Shown in pieces: positions 6,932 to 9,704 of a stretch of 9,704 bases of DNA. The stretch lies in NCBI GenBank assembly GCA_035935775.1, contig DASYWT010000248.1, positions 1 through 9,704 on the forward strand. The letters run 5' to 3'. Numbering within the stretch: the stretch's first letter is position 1; every line of letters begins with the position of its first letter. Source of the DNA: JAICWP01 sp035935775. GTDB taxonomy: Bacteria; Acidobacteriota; Terriglobia; Terriglobales; Acidobacteriaceae. The notes under the pieces are model-generated. The model was not told the DNA's origin. It ran no database searches and saw only the letters and a program-made list of their open reading frames with translations. The position numbers and the translations under genes were made by a program.

Positions 6932-6947
6932 TGGCGAAAGACGTGCA
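6932..6947 (+). promoter_or_regulatory. Candidate sigma-54 -24/-12 element
   Basis: TGGCGAAAGACGTGCA has TGGC, then GG and GC dinucleotides separated by exactly ten bases, as in the sigma-54 consensus TGGCAC-N5-TTGCA. The A and C of TGGCAC and the first T of TTGC do not match. A start site about 12 nt downstream would fall near 6957, almost on the ATG at 6960. The transcript would then be nearly leaderless and lack the SD, which weakens the call. Confidence 0.3.
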
Positions 6948-6959
6948 AGGGACAGGGGC

Positions 6960-7487
6960 ATGATATTGCTGATTACGCCTTCGCCGCGGGCCCAGGAATG
7001 TGCCGCGGCGATTCAAGAGGCCACTGGTGAGGCAACGGAGTGCGTGGAAAGCGTGCGCCGTGCCGGCAAAATGTTGCGTGGCGGCGAATACTCCGCCCTG
7101 GTAATTGATCAATATCTGGTGGAATGCGATCCAGACGGCGCTGAGATTTTGCTGCAGCACGCGGGCATGGCGGTGCCGGTGTATGTCAACCTGGCCATCA
7201 GCGGCAGTGATCGGGTGACGCGGGAGTTGAAGCAGGCGTTGCGGCGCAGCCAAAAGGAACGCCAGGCTGCGCACCGGGAAGCGGAGTCGGCGTTACGCAA
7301 CCAACTAAAAGATAGCGTAACCGCCCTGCTGCTCTCCTGCGAACTGGCCTTGTCGGTTCCGCACCTGCCTCCGACGGCGCAGGCCAAGTTGCATTCGGCG
7401 TGCGATCTCGCTAAGGAAATCCGTTCCCGGCTAGGATTGCAGCAAAACGTGAGTGTAACGGGAGGCGATGGCGGAACTAAGTCCTGA
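6960..7487 (+). CDS. Degenerate receiver plus DHp-like protein lacking the phospho-His
   Basis: This small 175-residue, probably cytoplasmic protein has no catalytic ATPase domain. Residues 1-95 have the alternating pattern of a response-regulator receiver (MILLITPSP, then ALVIDQYL with Asp50 at the phosphoacceptor position, then AVPVYVNLAI), but the acidic pair and conserved Lys are not visible. Residues 88-112 look like a charged coiled coil (LKQALRRSQKERQAAHREAESALR). Residues 113-160 resemble a HisKA/DHp hairpin: RNQLKDSVTALLLSCELAL aligns with the canonical SHELRTPLTAIL, with Asn114 where His belongs. I infer a pseudo-signalling partner that may bind the neighbouring kinase or activator. 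ATG 6960 is preferred, with AAGG about eight bases upstream; an in-frame TTG lies at 6915. It is 112 nt downstream of the activator, on the same strand. Confidence 0.75.
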   Translation: MILLITPSPRAQECAAAIQEATGEATECVESVRRAGKMLRGGEYSALVIDQYLVECDPDGAEILLQHAGMAVPVYVNLAISGSDRVTRELKQALRRSQKERQAAHREAESALRNQLKDSVTALLLSCELALSVPHLPPTAQAKLHSACDLAKEIRSRLGLQQNVSVTGGDGGTKS

Positions 7488-7522
7488 AGCCGCGCCTGCG
7501 GCCGGCGGGGGCCATCGCCTCC
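7461..7522 (+). repeat. Perfect 12-bp inverted repeat flanking the stop codon
   Basis: GGAGGCGATGGC (7461-7472) is exactly complementary to GCCATCGCCTCC (7511-7522). The 38-nt interval contains the TGA stop (7485-7487) and a nested hairpin GCCGC-GCCT-GCGGC (7489-7502). No T-run follows, so it is not a standard intrinsic terminator. It may shape the 3' end or stability of the upstream mRNA. Confidence 0.6.
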
Positions 7523-7618
7523 ATCATCGCAAGCCATTCCAACTGAGAGTAAAACCCTTCACCACAGAGGCCACCGGGTCTCGTAGAGAACAGCCCACCT
7601 CCCAGCGTAAAATTCTTG

Positions 7619-7652
7619 GGAACTTTTTTCCTTCTTTTAGGGAATCTGTGAC
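7619..7652 (+). promoter_or_regulatory. ECF-type promoter upstream of the sigma factor gene
   Basis: GGAACTT (7619-7625), followed by a T-rich tract, is a typical ECF -35 element. A -10-like TCTGTG starts at 7645, 19 bases after it; this is a little wide for the RpoE-type spacing of about 16, so GAATCT (7642-7647) may be the real -10. The position upstream of an ECF sigma gene suggests autoregulation. The transcript leader would be about 25-30 nt. Confidence 0.55.
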
Positions 7653-7682
7653 AGTAGGTGCGGCGGTTCGTCCAATCACCAA

Positions 7683-8303
7683 ATGCATAGCGAACTAAAT
7701 GACGGCGACCTGCTGCAGCGAATGTTGGCGGGGGATGAGGAAGCCTTCACTGTGCTTTACAAAAGACATCAGGGCGGTATTTACCGTTTTGCGCGGCAAA
7801 TGACGGGCGACGCCGGCCTGGCCGAAGAGGTTACGCAGGAGGTGTTCCTGACCCTGATGCGGGAGGGCAGGTCCTTCAACGCTCGTCGCGGGTCCCTGCG
7901 GGCCTGGCTCTATGGGATCGGACGCAATTGCATTCGCCGCTGCCTGGATCGTGAGCGAGCGTACGTGGGGCTGGAAAACGAGGAACGGGAAGAGAACACA
8001 GCTGACCTGCTGCCTGATCCATGCGTGCCGGACGACGGTCTGGCGGGATTGAGCAGCCGGGAGACCGTGGAGCAGGTTCGCCGCGCGGTGCTGGCCCTGC
8101 CGGCGGCTTATCGCGAGGCGGTGGTTCTCTGCGAATTGCATGAAGTGGGCTACGCTGAGGCGGCGCAGATATTGGGTTGTCCGGTGGGCACAGTGCGTTC
8201 CCGGATCCATCGCGCCAGGGAGTTGTTGGCTCCACGCCTCAGAGCCCTGCGACAAGCGCCGACTAACAGTATCGCCGGCGCGAGACCGTGCCACAGGTGG
8301 TGA
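7683..8303 (+). CDS. ECF-family RNA polymerase sigma factor
   Basis: This 206-residue protein has only sigma regions 2 and 4, the usual ECF layout. Region 2 (about 18-90) includes FTVLYKRHQGGIYRFARQM, the conserved DAGLAEEVTQEVFLTL and the RAWLYGIGRNCIRR segment. An acidic linker (about 97-118) precedes region 4 (about 127-188), with LPAAYREAVVLCELHEVGYAEAAQILG and the helix-turn-helix VGTVRSRIHRARELL. It directs RNA polymerase to ECF promoters and should be held inactive by the anti-sigma factor encoded directly downstream. The ATG at 7683 gives a full-length domain, although no strong Shine-Dalgarno is seen (AGGTG lies about 25 nt away). The tail after 190 is not conserved-looking. The inducing signal is unknown. 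Confidence 0.96.
   Translation: MHSELNDGDLLQRMLAGDEEAFTVLYKRHQGGIYRFARQMTGDAGLAEEVTQEVFLTLMREGRSFNARRGSLRAWLYGIGRNCIRRCLDRERAYVGLENEEREENTADLLPDPCVPDDGLAGLSSRETVEQVRRAVLALPAAYREAVVLCELHEVGYAEAAQILGCPVGTVRSRIHRARELLAPRLRALRQAPTNSIAGARPCHRW
8295..8300 (+). promoter_or_regulatory. Shine-Dalgarno AGGTGG that decides the anti-sigma start
   Basis: AGGTGG lies five bases before the ATG at 8306, inside the last codons of the sigma gene (stop 8301-8303). It favours ATG 8306 over the in-frame GTGs at 8288 and 8300. The tight spacing supports coupled translation. Confidence 0.65.
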
Positions 8304-8305
8304 GT

Positions 8306-9046
8306 ATGGATTGTAAACATTTTGCAAGCGTGCTGGAGGACCTGGAGCGCGACACGGCTATGGCCGCGGGTGCCCGCGAGCAAGCCCTGCGACATGCGGA
8401 AAGCTGCGCCTATTGCCGGTCACGGCTGGCGGCCGCTCGCCTGCTGTCTCTGGAATTGCGAGCATTGGCCAAGGATGACGCAATGCTGCAAGCCCCGGCG
8501 CACGTTGAAGCCAGCCTGGTATCGGCCTTTCGGGAAAGGCGTCAGCGTCCCTTGCGCTTGTGGAGGAACGCAAGCTGGGCAGGCGTGGCGGCGGCGATTC
8601 TGGTCGGGGGCTGGCTTCTGGTGGGGCACCCCACACGGCACTCGGGTTCCACCCCGACGACAAAACTTCAGGCCGAACGCTCTCCAGTGGGGACCGAAGT
8701 AGCATCCCCCGCAACCAATGTGAAGAGTCGGCCCGAGACGTCTGCGAAGCGCGGCCCGCGAGAGCGTCCTCGTCCCGCCGCCAGGCAGACAGCGTCTGAC
8801 ACGGCCGGCGAGTTCATCGCGCTTGCCGGCAGTCCGTATCCGGTGGGAGATGGCATGGTGGTGCGGGTTGAACTGCCGCGTTCAGCCCCGGCGCTGATGG
8901 GCCTGCCGCTGGCTGGGGGCGATATTTCCGGCACCGTCACGGCGGATGTGGTCCTGGGTCAGGACGGCGTGGCGCGAGCCATTCGTTTTGTTCAGCCGGG
9001 AGAAGGTAAGGCTGCAACGCAGAGTTTGGATTTCAAACAGAACTAA
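8306..9046 (+). CDS. Zinc-finger transmembrane anti-sigma factor with periplasmic C-terminal domain
   Basis: This 246-residue protein should sequester the ECF factor encoded immediately upstream. The N-terminal ZAS-type domain (1-75) has the signature H30-x3-C34-x2-C37 (RHAESCAYC), with Cys3 or His5 as the likely fourth zinc ligand. A transmembrane helix lies at about 91-107 (WAGVAAAILVGGWLLVG), preceded by basic residues, so the N-terminus is cytoplasmic. The periplasmic part is a Pro/Arg/Thr-rich linker (about 110-165) and a folded-looking domain (about 168-240) ending with VTADVVLGQDGVARAIRFVQ, which recalls the TonB C-terminal strand pattern. That domain could sense an envelope signal or contact a partner; this is inference. 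ATG 8306 starts two bases after the sigma stop. GTG 8288 or GTG 8300 would add a few residues. Confidence 0.93.
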   Translation: MDCKHFASVLEDLERDTAMAAGAREQALRHAESCAYCRSRLAAARLLSLELRALAKDDAMLQAPAHVEASLVSAFRERRQRPLRLWRNASWAGVAAAILVGGWLLVGHPTRHSGSTPTTKLQAERSPVGTEVASPATNVKSRPETSAKRGPRERPRPAARQTASDTAGEFIALAGSPYPVGDGMVVRVELPRSAPALMGLPLAGGDISGTVTADVVLGQDGVARAIRFVQPGEGKAATQSLDFKQN

Positions 9047-9060
9047 TCGAGGAGACTGTC

Positions 9061-9704
9061 ATGAGATTAAGAGCCATTGTGTACGGTGTTCTGATTATTG
9101 CTCCATTGCTGCTCCTGGGGGCAGCACAGGCGGGCGCCCAAATGCCGGGTCCGCCTCCGCCACCTCCCGGACCCGGGCAAAATGTGTTCTACATGCGCAG
9201 TTTCCGTTTTGAAGACAACAAGGCAGTGACCGGGCTGCCATATTCCGCCGATGCCACCACAGAAACTACACAGGTGTTGAGCGATGGCAACCGGATTGTG
9301 CACAAAGAAACGGCCAGGATATATCGCGACAGCATGGGGCGGACGCGCCGCGACCTGGCGGTGAATGCCATTGGCCCCTGGTCGTCGGGTGCTGCCATGC
9401 AAATGGCAAGCATCTCTGATCCCGTGGCCGGCGTACATTACATGTTGAACGTGCAAGAGAAAAAGGCGTTCAAGATGCCGCCGCTCACATCCGCCGAAGG
9501 GCACGCGGGTATGAAGGGAGACAAGGTTTTCTTTTCGACCGGCGGCATGGCTGCGGCAGGACCGCCGATGACGTTTGTGGAGAAAGATGGGGGGATAGGC
9601 AACCGCACGGAAGTGTCGCTTGGGAGCCAGGAGATCGAGGGCGTACAGGCCCAAGGCACACGGACGACCGAGACCATTCCCGCGGGCAAGATCGGCAATG
9701 AGAA
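9061..9704 (+). CDS. Secreted protein of the sigma/anti-sigma operon (3' end cut by window edge)
   Basis: The 214 visible residues begin with a Sec signal peptide (MRLR, hydrophobic core to about 20, AAQAGA|Q27 as probable cleavage site). A Pro/Gly run follows (GPPPPPPGPG, about 30-39), then a beta-rich domain of unknown function. Visible stretches include FYMRSFRFEDNKAVTGLPYSA, DGNRIVHKETARIYRDSMGRTRRD and GSQEIEGVQAQGTRTTETIPAG. This pattern recalls secreted hypothetical proteins found beside ECF operons in acidobacteria (recollection, not searched). It has GAGGAG six bases before the ATG and lies 14 nt after the anti-sigma stop, so it is almost surely co-transcribed. It may be the sensor input or the output of the system. 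The end lies beyond base 9704. Confidence 0.88.
   Translation, partial: MRLRAIVYGVLIIAPLLLLGAAQAGAQMPGPPPPPPGPGQNVFYMRSFRFEDNKAVTGLPYSADATTETTQVLSDGNRIVHKETARIYRDSMGRTRRDLAVNAIGPWSSGAAMQMASISDPVAGVHYMLNVQEKKAFKMPPLTSAEGHAGMKGDKVFFSTGGMAAAGPPMTFVEKDGGIGNRTEVSLGSQEIEGVQAQGTRTTETIPAGKIGNE

Noticed and set aside
7468..7698. Small plus-strand open frame of 76 codons between the degenerate receiver and sigma genes
   Set aside because: A GGGAGG lies very close to its ATG, but it spans the ECF promoter and the inverted repeat, has no domain-like features, and overlaps the sigma start.

Overview
The window looks like chromosomal DNA from a GC-rich, Gram-negative-type bacterium, most likely an acidobacterium (Acidobacteriota, Terriglobia-like). 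This is inferred from protein style: NtrC-type regulators, a sigma-ECF/zinc anti-sigma/secreted-protein operon, and secreted proteins with glycine- or proline-rich segments. No rRNA or other taxonomic marker is present. I see no mobile element, CRISPR array, tRNA or phage gene.

Layout. (1) 1-1084, minus strand: an NtrC-type sigma-54 response regulator whose C-terminus lies beyond the left edge. (2) 1241-2011 and 2301-2984, plus strand: two exported proteins, one with a signal peptide and one lipoprotein. They appear to share a small beta-rich domain interrupted by different glycine-rich inserts, and a clear intrinsic terminator closes the pair. (3) 2985-3446: a 462-nt gap with that terminator and three similar TTCC-A/T-GGAA-type dyads. 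(4) 3447-6847: a translationally coupled two-component operon, a PAS-PAS-hybrid histidine kinase overlapping an NtrC-type sigma-54 activator by 7 nt. (5) 6960-7487: a small protein combining a degenerate receiver with a DHp-like helical segment in which the phospho-accepting His position is Asn. A sigma-54-like -24/-12 element and another TTCC/GGAA dyad precede it. (6) 7683-9704: an ECF sigma factor, a zinc-finger transmembrane anti-sigma factor with a periplasmic C-terminal domain, and a secreted protein cut by the right edge. They are preceded by an ECF-type GGAACTT promoter that suggests autoregulation.

The region is dense in signal transduction: two sigma-54 activators, one hybrid kinase, one pseudo-signalling protein and one ECF/anti-sigma pair, interleaved with envelope proteins. 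The simplest reading is an envelope-oriented regulatory cluster. The least ordinary parts are the pseudo-kinase-like protein next to the kinase/activator pair, the recurring dyad around that operon, a perfect 12-bp inverted repeat across the stop codon at 7485-7487, and the two glycine-insert envelope proteins.
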